This document shows positions 50,109-59,652 of a stretch of DNA of 64,000 nucleotides, in pieces. Position numbers and translations under genes: made by a program. Source of the stretch: Micromonospora andamanensis (GTDB taxonomy: Bacteria; Actinomycetota; Actinomycetes; Mycobacteriales; Micromonosporaceae); assembly GCF_016863495.1 (NCBI RefSeq), contig NZ_BOOZ01000039.1:18499-82498 (forward strand). Reading direction: 5' to 3'. Below the pieces are notes generated by a model, which ran no database searches, was not told the DNA's origin, and saw only the letters and a program-made list of their open reading frames with translations. Each line of letters begins with the position of its first letter. Within the stretch, counting starts at the first letter, position 1.

Positions 50109-51656
50109 TCAGGGGGCGGGAGTCATCGGAACCTCGTCCGGCGACGTGGTCGAACGCTGTCGTGCCAGCATCCTCGGCACCACGATCGCCAGCACCAGCA
50201 TGATCACCGCGGCCGTCACCGCAGCGATCGAGAAGCCGAACGCGAAGGCGGTCCGCGCGTTGTCGAGGAGCGCCGTACCGATCTCCGCAGGTAGCTCCCC
50301 GGCCAGCTGCGCCGCACCCGCGAGGGTCTGCCGTGCCGCGTCGGCGACCTCCGTCGGCACCCCCGACGGCACGTCCACCGAGGCGCGGTAGATGGCCGTG
50401 CCGACGGAGCCCAGCACCGCGATCCCGAGGGCACCCCCCAGCTCGGACCCGGTCTCGGAGATCGCCGACGCCGCTCCGGCGCGGCTGGCCGGGGCGGACG
50501 ACACCATCGATTCGGTCGCCAGGGTGAGCACGATGGTGGCGCCGAGGCCCAGCAGCATCCCGCCGACCAGCAGGATCCAGACCCCGTCGGCCGCCCGACT
50601 GAAGGCGACGATGATCAGCGACAACGCCGAGATCATGAACCCGATGGCCAGCGAGCGCGCGAGACCGACCGTCTTGAGCAGCTTCGGCGCGGTCGTGGCA
50701 CCGATGGCGGCGGTGAACGTCATGGGCAGGAGCCAGAGTGCGGCAACCAGCGGACCCATACCCAGCACCAGCTGCAGATACCACGCGAAGAAGAGGTTCG
50801 GCCCCATCAGCGCGAGCATCCCCACGGTCACGGCGACCAGGCCCGCGAGGAATATCGGATTACGCAAGAGCCCGGTGTCCACCAGGGGGGCGGCCGTCCG
50901 CCGCTGTTGCAGTACGAAGGCGATCCCCAGCCCGAGCCCGAGCAGCAACGCCACGATGCTCGACTGATCCAGACCGATGATCTCGGCGCTGTGCTTCATG
51001 GCGTAGACGACCGACAGGATGGTCCCCAGCAGCAGGAGAGCCCCGACGATGTCGAACCGCGAGTTCACGGGACTGGCGTACTCGGGTACCAGCGGTCGCG
51101 CGAGGATCAGCAGCGCGGCGATGACCGGCACATTGATCAGGAACACCGAGCCCCAGCTGAAGAAGTCCAGCAACACCCCACCGACAACTGGGCCCAGCGC
51201 CCCACCGCCGGCGAACGCGGCGGTCCAGATCCCGATCGCCCGGGTGCGCTCACCGGGGTCGTCGAAGATGTTGCGGATCAACGCCAGGGTGGACGGCATC
51301 AGCGTGGCGCCACCGACGCCCATGGCGGCGCGGGCCCCGATCAGCACCTCGGTCGTGGGCGCGAACGCGGCGACAGTCGAGGCCACACCGAACAGCGTCG
51401 CACCGATCAGCAGCAGCCGGCGTCGCCCGATCCGGTCTCCCACGTTGCCCATCACGATCAGCAGGCTGGCCAGGACGAAGGCGTAACTGTCCAGAATCCA
51501 GAGCATCTGGCTGCTGCTCGGCTCGAGATCCCTGCTGATCGTGGGAATGGCCAGATAGAGCACGGACAGGTCCATAGACACGAGCACGACCGGCAGGACC
51601 AGAACCGTCAGGGCGATCCAGCGAACTGCGCCCCCCTGCCGCGGCGTGTCTTGCAT
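50109..51656 (-). CDS. DHA2-type MFS multidrug transporter
   Basis: The 515-residue protein has about fourteen membrane segments. Motifs include VLVSMDLSVLYLAIPTISRDL (TM1), GNVGDRIGRRRLLLIGATLFGVAST (loop 2-3, motif A), the GTLMPSTLALI-type region (ATLMPSTLALIRNIF) and GPVVGGVLL (antiporter motif C). It exports hydrophobic compounds by proton antiport. The ATG at 51656 follows AGGAG. It is divergent from a TetR regulator, with a dyad between. Confidence 0.92.
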   Translation of the reverse strand: MQDTPRQGGAVRWIALTVLVLPVVLVSMDLSVLYLAIPTISRDLEPSSSQMLWILDSYAFVLASLLIVMGNVGDRIGRRRLLLIGATLFGVASTVAAFAPTTEVLIGARAAMGVGGATLMPSTLALIRNIFDDPGERTRAIGIWTAAFAGGGALGPVVGGVLLDFFSWGSVFLINVPVIAALLILARPLVPEYASPVNSRFDIVGALLLLGTILSVVYAMKHSAEIIGLDQSSIVALLLGLGLGIAFVLQQRRTAAPLVDTGLLRNPIFLAGLVAVTVGMLALMGPNLFFAWYLQLVLGMGPLVAALWLLPMTFTAAIGATTAPKLLKTVGLARSLAIGFMISALSLIIVAFSRAADGVWILLVGGMLLGLGATIVLTLATESMVSSAPASRAGAASAISETGSELGGALGIAVLGSVGTAIYRASVDVPSGVPTEVADAARQTLAGAAQLAGELPAEIGTALLDNARTAFAFGFSIAAVTAAVIMLVLAIVVPRMLARQRSTTSPDEVPMTPAP

Positions 51657-51692
51657 GCCCTGGGCTCCTCTCACGCATCGACGATCGCATGT

Positions 51693-51712
51693 TAGATCAG
51701 TGTTTCAATCTA
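51693..51712. promoter_or_regulatory. Operator candidate of the MFS/tetR pair
   Basis: TAGAT-N10-ATCTA lies 37 bases upstream of the MFS start and overlaps a TTGAAA -35-like hexamer on the minus strand. Position suggests that it is the binding site of the divergent TetR protein. Confidence 0.45.
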
Positions 51713-51948
51713 CCGCAACGGGCCGTACCGTTGGGGCGAACACGGTCCTGCGCGGACCCGGTCCCGGGTGCGGTGGTGACCCGCTCAGGTGAGCGGCCTC
51801 GTCGGCGCTCGCCACCGACTGGGCGCGGCGCGATCCAGGTGGCGGAGTTCGGCGGGCCCGGACACGCCCCCCGGTCGAGGTCGGCCCCGGCTTCCAGCCT
51901 TTCGCCGAACCAATAACATGGCTGCTCACCGTAAGCAAGGGTCGTGTG

Positions 51949-52650
51949 ATGTCGAAGAGCCCCAGGCGCACCTACCGAACAGGACTGTCGCGCGAGATCG
52001 TCGTCGATGCCGCCGTGGCGCTCACCGTCGAGCGCGGGCTGGACGGTTGGAGCATGCGCGACCTGACCGCCTACCTGGACACCTCGCTGTCGGTGATCTA
52101 TCACCACGTCGGTGACAAGGAGCGGGTGTGCGCGTCCGTCGTCGACCGGATCTACGCCGGGATGAACCTGGCTGTCGACGAATCCGACTGGCGCACCCTG
52201 CTGCATGACGTGCTGACGCTGATGATCGACCACTTGGCGCGCTATCCCGGCGTCGCCAGCTGGCTGCTGCGCAACGGTCCGCAGACCGAGCTGCTGCTAC
52301 CCCTGCTCGACGTCGGCGTGACCCGGATGCTTGAGGCCGGGTGGGGCGACGAGGCCGCCATCGCCTACTCCTTCGCGTTCAACACCTGCCTGGGCGCGAT
52401 CGCGCTCGGTGACCTGGACGTGAGCGATCCCGATTCGGGTCTGGTCGGCCTGGGACGCATGCTGGAATCGCATCCGTCGACCGGTTCCGGTGCTGCTCAG
52501 ATGCAGTGGATGGTCGCGCGTTTCACAGGCGACGTCGCCGACCGGGCGGCGGCGCGGCAGGAGTACTGCCGGTACACGCTGGACCGGATCCTGGACGGGC
52601 TGGAGGCGCGGTTGAGTGAGATCGTGAGCGCCGGTTCGGCGCCGCGCTGA
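51949..52650 (+). CDS. TetR-family regulator, probable repressor of the MFS exporter
   Basis: The 233-residue protein has an N-terminal HTH (SREIVVDAAVALTVERGLDGWSMRDLTAYLDTSLSVIYHHVGDKERV, about residues 13-58) and a helical ligand domain with WMVARFTGDVADRAAARQEYCRYTLDRILDGLEARL at the end. A GTG at 51946 directly precedes the ATG at 51949. The inducer is probably a transporter substrate. Confidence 0.9.
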   Translation: MSKSPRRTYRTGLSREIVVDAAVALTVERGLDGWSMRDLTAYLDTSLSVIYHHVGDKERVCASVVDRIYAGMNLAVDESDWRTLLHDVLTLMIDHLARYPGVASWLLRNGPQTELLLPLLDVGVTRMLEAGWGDEAAIAYSFAFNTCLGAIALGDLDVSDPDSGLVGLGRMLESHPSTGSGAAQMQWMVARFTGDVADRAAARQEYCRYTLDRILDGLEARLSEIVSAGSAPR

Positions 52651-52964
52651 CCCTCCGCGGACGCCTGCGGACCCCGTCGGCCATCCTCCGTGGACGCGTG
52701 CGGATTGTCCGCGGGCGTCCGGGTCGGCTGTCGGGATGCCGGGCGGCGGGAGGCCGGTCGGCTGCTGGCTCGACCTCTTGGCCGATCGTGACGGCCACCG
52801 TAAGATTTGGATCGATGTGCCGCATTGTCGCGTTGCGGATTCGCTTACCGTCGAACGCTATCTGGCGTCGAATCTTTCACGACAGGCGCAGGACTCCAGC
52901 AGCTGACAGATCAGGGTGGGCCGTGCGTTCTCGAACAACTGCCGGAAACAGGAGCGGGTGACCT
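52651..52964. other. 314-base gap upstream of the siderophore operon
   Basis: It holds a hairpin terminator at 52692-52720 for the tetR gene and the promoter region of the siderophore operon. I found no textbook DmdR/IdeR iron box. Confidence 0.45.
52692..52720 (+). terminator. Terminator hairpin after tetR
   Basis: GGACGCGTGCGGA can pair with TCCGCGGGCGTCC around a three-base TTG loop with two internal mismatches, 42 bases after the tetR stop. Confidence 0.55.
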
Positions 52965-53588
52965 ATGGGGATCGCAGCGATCGATTCCTATCCTATCCCG
53001 GGATCGGATGATCTGCCTGAGAACACAGTGCCCTGGAGGGTGGATCCCACGCGCTCTGCGCTGCTGATCCACGACATGCAGCGCTATTTCCTCGATCCGT
53101 TCGGGGGGTGGAAGCAGTCGGTCATCGAGCGCGTCGCGGTCCTGCGCAAGAATTGCGAGGCGGCGGGCATCCCGGTGATCTTCTCGGTACAGCCGGCGCA
53201 CCAGGACCGCGCAGAGCGGGGACTGCTCTTCGATTTCTGGGGCTCCGGCCCTGACGCGCGGGTCGACATACCGACCGAACTGGACCACAGCGGCGCCGCA
53301 GTCGTGGTCAAACGTCGGTACAGCGCCTTTCACCGGACGGGTCTGCTGGATCTGCTCGCCGAGCAGCGCCGTGACCAGATCCTGGTCTGCGGCGTGTACG
53401 CACACATCGGTTGCCTGGCGACGATCATCGACGCGTTCATGAATGACATCCAGGCCTTCGCGGTAGCCGACGCGATGGCCGACTTCTCGCTGCGGCATCA
53501 CATGACCGCCCTGGAACATGTGGCCACCCGCTGCGGCGTCGTGACCACCGTGGACGACGTTCGACAGGCGCTGGAGCAGCAGGAATGA
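52965..53588 (+). CDS. Isochorismatase (2,3-dihydro-2,3-dihydroxybenzoate synthase)
   Basis: The 207-residue protein matches EntB/DhbB N-terminal and PhzD-type isochorismatases: TRSALLIHDMQRYFLDPFG (catalytic Asp), VVVKRRYSAFHRTGLLDLL (catalytic Lys) and ILVCGVYAHIGCLATIIDAFMNDIQ. It hydrolyses isochorismate to 2,3-dihydro-2,3-dihydroxybenzoate and pyruvate. There is no C-terminal aryl carrier domain; the NRPS at 62341 provides that. The next gene overlaps its stop by four bases. Confidence 0.92.
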   Translation: MGIAAIDSYPIPGSDDLPENTVPWRVDPTRSALLIHDMQRYFLDPFGGWKQSVIERVAVLRKNCEAAGIPVIFSVQPAHQDRAERGLLFDFWGSGPDARVDIPTELDHSGAAVVVKRRYSAFHRTGLLDLLAEQRRDQILVCGVYAHIGCLATIIDAFMNDIQAFAVADAMADFSLRHHMTALEHVATRCGVVTTVDDVRQALEQQE

Positions 53589-54397
53589 CCGGACCGGAAG
53601 CAGCGTCGGCCGGAGCAGCGCTGCCCGGAGTCGCCGGCCGGGTCGCGGTGGTGACCGGGGCGGCCCGCGGCATCGGCGCGGCCGTGGCCGCGGCGCTCAG
53701 CGCGGAAGGGGCGGTGGTGGCGGCGCTGGACCGGGACGCGTCCGCGCTCCGGGAGGCCGCCGAGCGGCTGCGCGCCACAGGTGGACGGGTGCGCCCCTAT
53801 CCGGTGGACGTGGCCGACGAGGACACGGTGGAGCGAGTCTGCGCGCACGCCGAAGCCGAACTCGGCCCGGTCGACGTGTTGGTGAACGTGGCAGGCGTGC
53901 TGCGAATGGGCGAGGTCACCGAGATGTCCGGCGCCGACTGGGCGGCCACCCTGGCGACCAACACCACGGGTGTGTTCCACATGTGTCGGTTCGCGGCGCG
54001 GACCATGCGTCGGCGGCGCCGCGGTGTGATCGTGACCGTCGGCTCCAACGCGAGCGAGATCCCGCGCATCGGAATGGCGGCGTACGCGGCGTCCAAGGCC
54101 GCGACGACCCAGTTCACCAAGTGCCTCGGCCTCGAACTCGCCCGCCACAACGTCCGCTGCAACGTGGTGTCACCCGGCTCGACCGACACGCAGATGCAGC
54201 GCGCCCTGTGGCAGGGGCAGGACGGGAGTGCGAAGGTCGTCGCCGGTGACCTGGAGTCGTTCCGTCCCGGGATCCCGCTGGGCCGGATCGCCGAGCCGGA
54301 GGACGTGGCACGGCTGGTCGTGTTCCTCGTCTCGGACCACGCGCGGCACATCACCATGCAGAACATCTATGTCGACGGTGGCGCCTCGCTGCGCTGA
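53585..54397 (+). CDS. dhbA: 2,3-dihydro-2,3-dihydroxybenzoate dehydrogenase
   Basis: The 270-residue SDR has VVTGAARGIGAAVA (NAD binding), VLVNVAGVL, and the catalytic AAYAASKAATTQFTKCLG with EntA/DhbA-like VSPGSTDTQMQ. It oxidises the isochorismatase product to 2,3-dihydroxybenzoate with NAD. It starts inside the upstream stop (ATGA). Substrate identity is from pathway context. Confidence 0.92.
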   Translation: MTGPEAASAGAALPGVAGRVAVVTGAARGIGAAVAAALSAEGAVVAALDRDASALREAAERLRATGGRVRPYPVDVADEDTVERVCAHAEAELGPVDVLVNVAGVLRMGEVTEMSGADWAATLATNTTGVFHMCRFAARTMRRRRRGVIVTVGSNASEIPRIGMAAYAASKAATTQFTKCLGLELARHNVRCNVVSPGSTDTQMQRALWQGQDGSAKVVAGDLESFRPGIPLGRIAEPEDVARLVVFLVSDHARHITMQNIYVDGGASLR

Positions 54398-54435
54398 CGG
54401 CGAGCCGCGAGAGACACGAGCCGAGAGAGCGCACA

Positions 54436-56055
54436 ATGACGACGAGCACGTCCTTCACGCCCTGGCCGCCCGCTTTCGCGTCGAGGTACCGTGCCGCCGG
54501 ACTCTGGACCGGCGTCACGTTCGGCCGACTCCTGACCGAATCCGCCCACCGGCACGGCAGCCGAGCGGCAGTGGTCGACGCCAGCGGTAGCTGGACGTAC
54601 GAACGCCTCGACCGCGAGGCGCACCGCCTCGCCGGTGGTCTGCACCGGCTCGGCATCGGCCGGGGTGACCGGGTGGTCGTCCAGCTGCCGAACGTCGGCG
54701 AATTCGTGGTGCTCTGCTTCGCGCTCTTCCGGATCGGCGCCGTCCCGGTGCTGGCGCAGCCGAGTCATCGCGAGCACGAGATCGTGCAGCTGTGCACGCA
54801 GAGCGACGCCGTGGCGTACGTGGTCCCGGACCGTCATCTCGGTTTCGATTTCGGACCCCTGATCGAGCGCGTCCGTAGCAGGTGCGTCAGCGTGCGACAC
54901 GTCGTCGTGCACGGAAGCAGCGGTGGGTTTCCCACTGTCGCGGACCTTCTCGACGAGCCGGTGCCACTTGCCGATCCGGATCCGGCGGACGTCGCCCTGC
55001 TACAGCTCTCCGGCGGGTCCACGTCAGCGCCGAAGCTGATTCCGCGGACCCACGACGACTACGCCTACAGCGTGCGGGCCAGTCTCGAGGTGTGTCCGCT
55101 CGGTGTCGACGACAGGTACCTGACGGTGTTGCCGGTGGCCCACAACTTTCCGCTCAGCTCCCCGGGGATACTCGGCGCCCTCTCCGTCGGCGCCACCGTC
55201 GTGATGTCACCCAGCCCGAGCGTGGCTGACACGTTCGCGTTGATCGAACAGCACCGGGTGACGGTCACCGCCGTCGTGCCCCCGATCGCCCGGGTCTGGC
55301 TGGAGGCCGCGGCCACCACCGCGTACGACCTGTCCAGCCTGCGGGTGCTGCAGGTGGGCGGCGCACGCCTGAAGCCGGCGCTCGCGGCGCAGGTGCGTCC
55401 GGTGCTGGGCTGCCAGCTCCAGCAGGTGTACGGGATGGCCGAGGGCCTGGTGAACTACACCCGCCTCGACGATCCCGAGGACGTCGTCGTCGGGACGCAG
55501 GGCCGGCCGATGTCGCCATTGGACGAGATCCGGATCGTCGACGAGAACGACCGGGAGGTGTCCGTCGGCGAACCGGGCGAGTTGTTGACCCGGGGGCCGT
55601 ACACCATCCGCGGGTACTTCCGCGCCACCGAGCAGAACGCCCGGTCGTTCACCTCGGACGGCTACTACCGCACCGGCGACATCGTGCGCCTGCTGCCATC
55701 CGGGAACCTGGTCGTGGTCGACCGGGTGAAGGACGTGGTGAACCGGGGCGGTGAGAAGGTGCCCAGCGAGGAGGTGGAGGAGCAGTTAAGCCGGCACCCG
55801 GGCGTGCGGGACGTCGCGATAGTGGGTCAGCCGGACGACGACCTGGGGGAACGGGTGTGCGCGTTCGTCGTGCCGACCGCCGAACCGCCCCGCATCCGTG
55901 AGCTCAAGAGGTTCCTACGCGACGCCGGACTGGCCGCGTACAAGATCCCCGAGCGTTACGTCTTCGTGCAGTCCCTGCCGCTCACCGCCATCGGCAAGGT
56001 CAGCAAGAAGTCGTTGCGGGCACGCCTCGTCGAGCCCGCGCCGCTGCCCGGATGA
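54436..56055 (+). CDS. dhbE: 2,3-dihydroxybenzoate-AMP ligase
   Basis: The 539-residue adenylation enzyme has ALLQLSGGSTSAPKLIPRTHDDY (P-loop), VAHNFPLSSPGILGAL (the DhbE/EntE aryl-binding block), QVYGMAEGLVNYTRLDD, YRTGDIVRL and the catalytic Lys in LPLTAIGKVSKKSLR. It adenylates DHB and loads it on an aryl carrier protein, here the one at the start of the NRPS. The block order matches DhbE rather than a fatty-acyl ligase. Confidence 0.93.
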   Translation: MTTSTSFTPWPPAFASRYRAAGLWTGVTFGRLLTESAHRHGSRAAVVDASGSWTYERLDREAHRLAGGLHRLGIGRGDRVVVQLPNVGEFVVLCFALFRIGAVPVLAQPSHREHEIVQLCTQSDAVAYVVPDRHLGFDFGPLIERVRSRCVSVRHVVVHGSSGGFPTVADLLDEPVPLADPDPADVALLQLSGGSTSAPKLIPRTHDDYAYSVRASLEVCPLGVDDRYLTVLPVAHNFPLSSPGILGALSVGATVVMSPSPSVADTFALIEQHRVTVTAVVPPIARVWLEAAATTAYDLSSLRVLQVGGARLKPALAAQVRPVLGCQLQQVYGMAEGLVNYTRLDDPEDVVVGTQGRPMSPLDEIRIVDENDREVSVGEPGELLTRGPYTIRGYFRATEQNARSFTSDGYYRTGDIVRLLPSGNLVVVDRVKDVVNRGGEKVPSEEVEEQLSRHPGVRDVAIVGQPDDDLGERVCAFVVPTAEPPRIRELKRFLRDAGLAAYKIPERYVFVQSLPLTAIGKVSKKSLRARLVEPAPLPG

Positions 56056-56108
56056 CCCGGGTCCGCCCACCGGCTGTCCGAACCGGCCGTCCGAACGGTA
56101 GAGTGCGA

Positions 56109-56127
56109 ATTGGAACAGCGATCCAAT
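56109..56127. promoter_or_regulatory. ATTGGA-N7-TCCAAT dyad upstream of the transporter genes
   Basis: A perfect six-base-arm dyad spans 56109-56127. It overlaps an in-frame ATG at 56126, so the true start of the ABC gene is more likely the GTG at 56144, preceded by GGGGGC. It may be an operator for a separate transporter transcript in the siderophore locus. Confidence 0.45.
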
Positions 56128-56143
56128 GGACCGTGGGGGCGCC

Positions 56144-57922
56144 GTGAGCACAGCGGTTGAGGATCCGGTGGCGACCCGACAGGCGCCACCGGAGCAGGCG
56201 GAGAAGTCGGGTGGGTTGGGCGTCGTGCTCACCCCGGTGCGCGGGCAGCTCGTGGTGGCCGCCGTGCTCCAGCTGATCGGCGCGGTGGCCGGGCTCGCGC
56301 CGTACATCGCGGTGGTGGAGATCGCCCGTGACTTCCTCGGTGCCGCCGTGGTGGACCGCGACGCGGTGTGGCTCTGTGTGGTGGTGGCGGCGGTCGGCTT
56401 CGTGGTCCGCACGATCTGCGCCACGACCGCGTACACCATCAGTCATGTCGCCGACGCCGACGTCGGTCTGAAGATCCGGCGCGACACGGCCAGACGGTTG
56501 AGCCGGGTGCCCCTGGGCTGGTTCACCGAACGCAGCTCCGGCCAGGTGAAGCGGGTGCTCGCCGATGACGTCGCGGCCGTCCACCACGCGGTCGCGCACG
56601 TGGTGAACGACCTGGTGGCCGCCGTGGTGACCCCGCTCATCGCGCTGGGCTACCTGTTCTGGCTCGACTGGAGGCTGGCGCTGCTCTGCCTCGGTCCGCT
56701 CGTGGTGTGGTTCGGCCTCGTGGCGTACATGATGCGCGACGAGGGCGAGCGGACCGCGCGCTGGAGTGCCGAGCTCGACAAGGTCAACGCCGCCGTCGTC
56801 GAATTCGTCGACGGGATCGCTGTGGTGAAGGCCTTCGGCCAGGCCGGACGGGCCCAGGACCGGTATCGCCGTGCCGGCGACGACCTGGCGCGCTTCCTCA
56901 GCGAGTGGGCCGGCGGGATGCGTCACCTCGACTCACTCGCCTCCATGATCATCTCGCCGCCGGTGATGCTGCTCGTGGCGCTCGCCGGTGGCGTGTGGCT
57001 CGACGCCGATCCCGCCGAGCTTGTCGCGTTCGTGATGCTGGCGGTCGGGTTGGGGGCGCCGGTGCTGGCGCTCGGCTTCGGGGCACAGGCGATGCAGGTG
57101 GCGACCGATGCCGCGAGCCGGGTGGCGAAACTGCTGGCGGCCCCCGAACTGCCGGGCGCCGCCGAGCCGCGCCGGCCGGCCGGCGCCCGCGTCGAACTCG
57201 ACGGCGTGCGCTTCTCCTACGACGGACGGACCTTCGTGCTCGACGGCATCGACCTCGTGCTCGAGCCCGGCACCGTCACCGCGCTCGTCGGTTCGTCCGG
57301 CTCCGGCAAGTCGACGCTGGCTCGGCTGCTCCCGCGGTTCTGGGACGTCGACGAAGGCGCCATCCGGATCGGCGGCGTGGACGTCCGGGACGTGTCCGAG
57401 CAGGATCTGTACCGCCAGATCGGATTCGTCTTCCAGGAGACGTCGATGCTGCGTACCAGCATCGGTGACAACATCGCCCTCGGCCGCCCCGACGCCACCC
57501 GCGCGGAGATCGAGGCGGCGGCCCGTGCGGCGCAGATCCACGACCGCATCATGTCGCTACCCCGCGGTTACGACAGCGTGGTGGGTGAGGACGCCCAACT
57601 GTCCGGCGGCGAGGCGCAACGGGTCACGATCGCGCGTGCGATCCTGGCCGACACCCCTGTCCTGGTACTCGACGAGGCGACGGCCTTCGCCGACCCGGAG
57701 TCTGAGGCGGCGGTGCAGGACGCGCTGTCGAGTCTGGTGTCCGGCCGCACGCTGCTGGTGATCGCGCACCGGCTGCACACGATCCGCAGCGCCGACCGCA
57801 TCGTGGTCCTCGCCGGTGGCCGGGTCGTCGAATCCGGCAGTCACGACGACCTGATCGCGTCCGGTGGCGAGTACGCCCGGATGTGGGCGACCCAGACGGC
57901 GGCATCGGAGGAGCCGGCATGA
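56144..57922 (+). CDS. ABC exporter-type half transporter of the siderophore locus (first)
   Basis: The 592-residue protein fuses a six-helix membrane domain (about 40-320; LVVAAVLQLIGAVAGLAPYIAVVEIA) to an ATPase (about 345-575). Walker A is VGSSGSGKSTLARLL, signature LSGGEAQRVTIARAI, Walker B VLVLDEATAFADPES and H-loop LVIAHRLHTI. Such half transporters occur in siderophore loci as pairs (IrtA/IrtB, YbtP/YbtQ), which import ferri-siderophore; there is no siderophore-interacting domain here. Direction is not certain. It probably works with the next gene. Confidence 0.88.
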   Translation: MSTAVEDPVATRQAPPEQAEKSGGLGVVLTPVRGQLVVAAVLQLIGAVAGLAPYIAVVEIARDFLGAAVVDRDAVWLCVVVAAVGFVVRTICATTAYTISHVADADVGLKIRRDTARRLSRVPLGWFTERSSGQVKRVLADDVAAVHHAVAHVVNDLVAAVVTPLIALGYLFWLDWRLALLCLGPLVVWFGLVAYMMRDEGERTARWSAELDKVNAAVVEFVDGIAVVKAFGQAGRAQDRYRRAGDDLARFLSEWAGGMRHLDSLASMIISPPVMLLVALAGGVWLDADPAELVAFVMLAVGLGAPVLALGFGAQAMQVATDAASRVAKLLAAPELPGAAEPRRPAGARVELDGVRFSYDGRTFVLDGIDLVLEPGTVTALVGSSGSGKSTLARLLPRFWDVDEGAIRIGGVDVRDVSEQDLYRQIGFVFQETSMLRTSIGDNIALGRPDATRAEIEAAARAAQIHDRIMSLPRGYDSVVGEDAQLSGGEAQRVTIARAILADTPVLVLDEATAFADPESEAAVQDALSSLVSGRTLLVIAHRLHTIRSADRIVVLAGGRVVESGSHDDLIASGGEYARMWATQTAASEEPA

Positions 57923-59643
57923 TCCGCAAGTTGTTCCGCATCGTCGACCACGCGGACCGGCCACGGTTCATCCGATGGATCGTGCTGCTTGTCGCCTTCT
58001 CCGTGTTGCAGGGCGTCTGTGTCCTGGCCGTGGTTCCCGTGCTGCGGCCACTGCTCGACGGTGACCGTGACGCGGCGGTGCCGTGGCTGGTCGTGCTCGC
58101 CGCGGTCACGGCCGCGACCTGTGTCCTGTTCTACGCGCAGGCGTTGCACGGTCAACAGATCGCCGACGACCTGCTGCTCGGCATGCATCGCCGAATCGGG
58201 GACCATCTGGCCCGGCTGCCCCTGAGCTGGTTCGGCACCGACCGCCGTGGTCGCCTCACGCACTCCATGTCCCAGGGCACCGCGAACATCATCGGCGTAC
58301 CCGCTCATCTCATGCAGCCTGTGATCAGCGCCTCGGTCACCCCGGCCGTGGTGGCACTCGGCATGTTCGTTTTCGACTGGCGGCTCGCGACGGCGCTGTT
58401 CGTCGCCGGGCTGGTACTGCTCGCGACGCACCAGTGGGCTCAGGCCGCCATCGCCCGCAGCTTCGGCACGATCGACAGTGCCGCTGTCGAATCGGCGAGC
58501 CGGGTCGTGGAGTTCGCGCAGCGCCAGCCGGTGCTACGGGCGTTCGGCCGGACCGGGGAGAACAACAGGCTGCTCGACGACGCCCTGGTCGGGCAGCGCC
58601 GGGCGTACGGGGAGATGAGCCGCAACGCGGTGATCGCTCTGATCGCCTTCTCCACCGCGGTGCAGGCCGCCTTCGTCGCCCTGATCGCCGTCGGCGTGAC
58701 GCTGGCGCTCGGTGGCTCGCTGGACGCGGCCGAGCTGATCGTGCTGCTCGTCCTCGTGACCCGCTTCATCGGCCCACTCATCGAGGTGGTGGACCATGCG
58801 GCCGCGCTGCGGATGGCGTCGGAGGACATCGACCGGATCGACGAGGTGCTCGCCGTCCGACCGCTGCCCGAGGGCAGCGTGGACCGACTGTCCGAACCGG
58901 GCGAGGTGCGCTTCGACAACGTCTCCTTCGGTTACGACGATCGTCAGGTGCTGCGGGACGTCAGCTTCGCGGCGCGGCCGGGCACCCTCACCGCGATCGT
59001 CGGACCCTCGGGCTCCGGGAAGACGACGGTGCTGCGGCTGGCGGCGCGGTTCTGGGAGGTCGACGCCGGTGCGGTCCGGGTCGGCGGCGTGGACGTGCGC
59101 GAGCTGACGACCGCGGCGCTGGCCGACCAGCTCGCCATGGTGTTCCAGGACGTGTACCTCTTCGACGGCACCATCGAGGCCAACATCCGGCTCGGGCGGC
59201 CGGACGCCACGGCCGAGGAGATCCACGAGGCGGCCCGGCTCGCCCGCGTCGACGAGATCGTCAACCGGCTGCCGGACGGGTGGGACACCCGCGTCGGGGA
59301 GGGCGGCGTCAGCCTCTCCGGTGGCGAACGCCAACGGGTCTCGATCGCGCGGGCACTCGTCAAGCAGGCGCCGATCGTGCTGCTCGACGAGGCCACCGCG
59401 GCCCTCGACCCGGGCGGCGAGGCGGCGGTCACCGCCGCCCTCCGCATGCTTGCCGAACGGCGGACACTTGTCGTCGTCGCGCACCGGCTGCACACAGTGG
59501 CGGCGGCAGACCAGATTCTCGTGCTCGACGGCGGCCGGATCACCCAGCGCGGTACGCACGCCGAGCTGATCGACCAACCCGGTCGCTACCAGGACTTCTG
59601 GCGGGAACGGGAACGGGCCAAAGGCTGGCGCTTGACGGTCTGA
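57919..59643 (+). CDS. ABC exporter-type half transporter of the siderophore locus (second)
   Basis: The 574-residue protein has the membrane domain (IVLLVAFSVLQGVCVLAVVPVLRPLL and following) and an ATPase with VGPSGSGKTTVLRLAARF, LSGGERQRVSIARAL, IVLLDEATAALDPGG and VVVAHRLHTVAAAD. It starts inside the previous stop (ATGA) with GGAGGAG upstream. The pair resembles YbtP/Q or IrtA/B. It ends nine bases from the convergent isochorismate synthase gene. Confidence 0.88.
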   Translation: MIRKLFRIVDHADRPRFIRWIVLLVAFSVLQGVCVLAVVPVLRPLLDGDRDAAVPWLVVLAAVTAATCVLFYAQALHGQQIADDLLLGMHRRIGDHLARLPLSWFGTDRRGRLTHSMSQGTANIIGVPAHLMQPVISASVTPAVVALGMFVFDWRLATALFVAGLVLLATHQWAQAAIARSFGTIDSAAVESASRVVEFAQRQPVLRAFGRTGENNRLLDDALVGQRRAYGEMSRNAVIALIAFSTAVQAAFVALIAVGVTLALGGSLDAAELIVLLVLVTRFIGPLIEVVDHAAALRMASEDIDRIDEVLAVRPLPEGSVDRLSEPGEVRFDNVSFGYDDRQVLRDVSFAARPGTLTAIVGPSGSGKTTVLRLAARFWEVDAGAVRVGGVDVRELTTAALADQLAMVFQDVYLFDGTIEANIRLGRPDATAEEIHEAARLARVDEIVNRLPDGWDTRVGEGGVSLSGGERQRVSIARALVKQAPIVLLDEATAALDPGGEAAVTAALRMLAERRTLVVVAHRLHTVAAADQILVLDGGRITQRGTHAELIDQPGRYQDFWRERERAKGWRLTV

Positions 59644-59652
59644 GAGCAGGGC

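Noticed and set aside
52651..52964. Iron box (DmdR/IdeR) upstream of the dhb operon
   Set aside because: No sequence close to TTAGGTTAGGCT was found in this gap or in 60973-61349.
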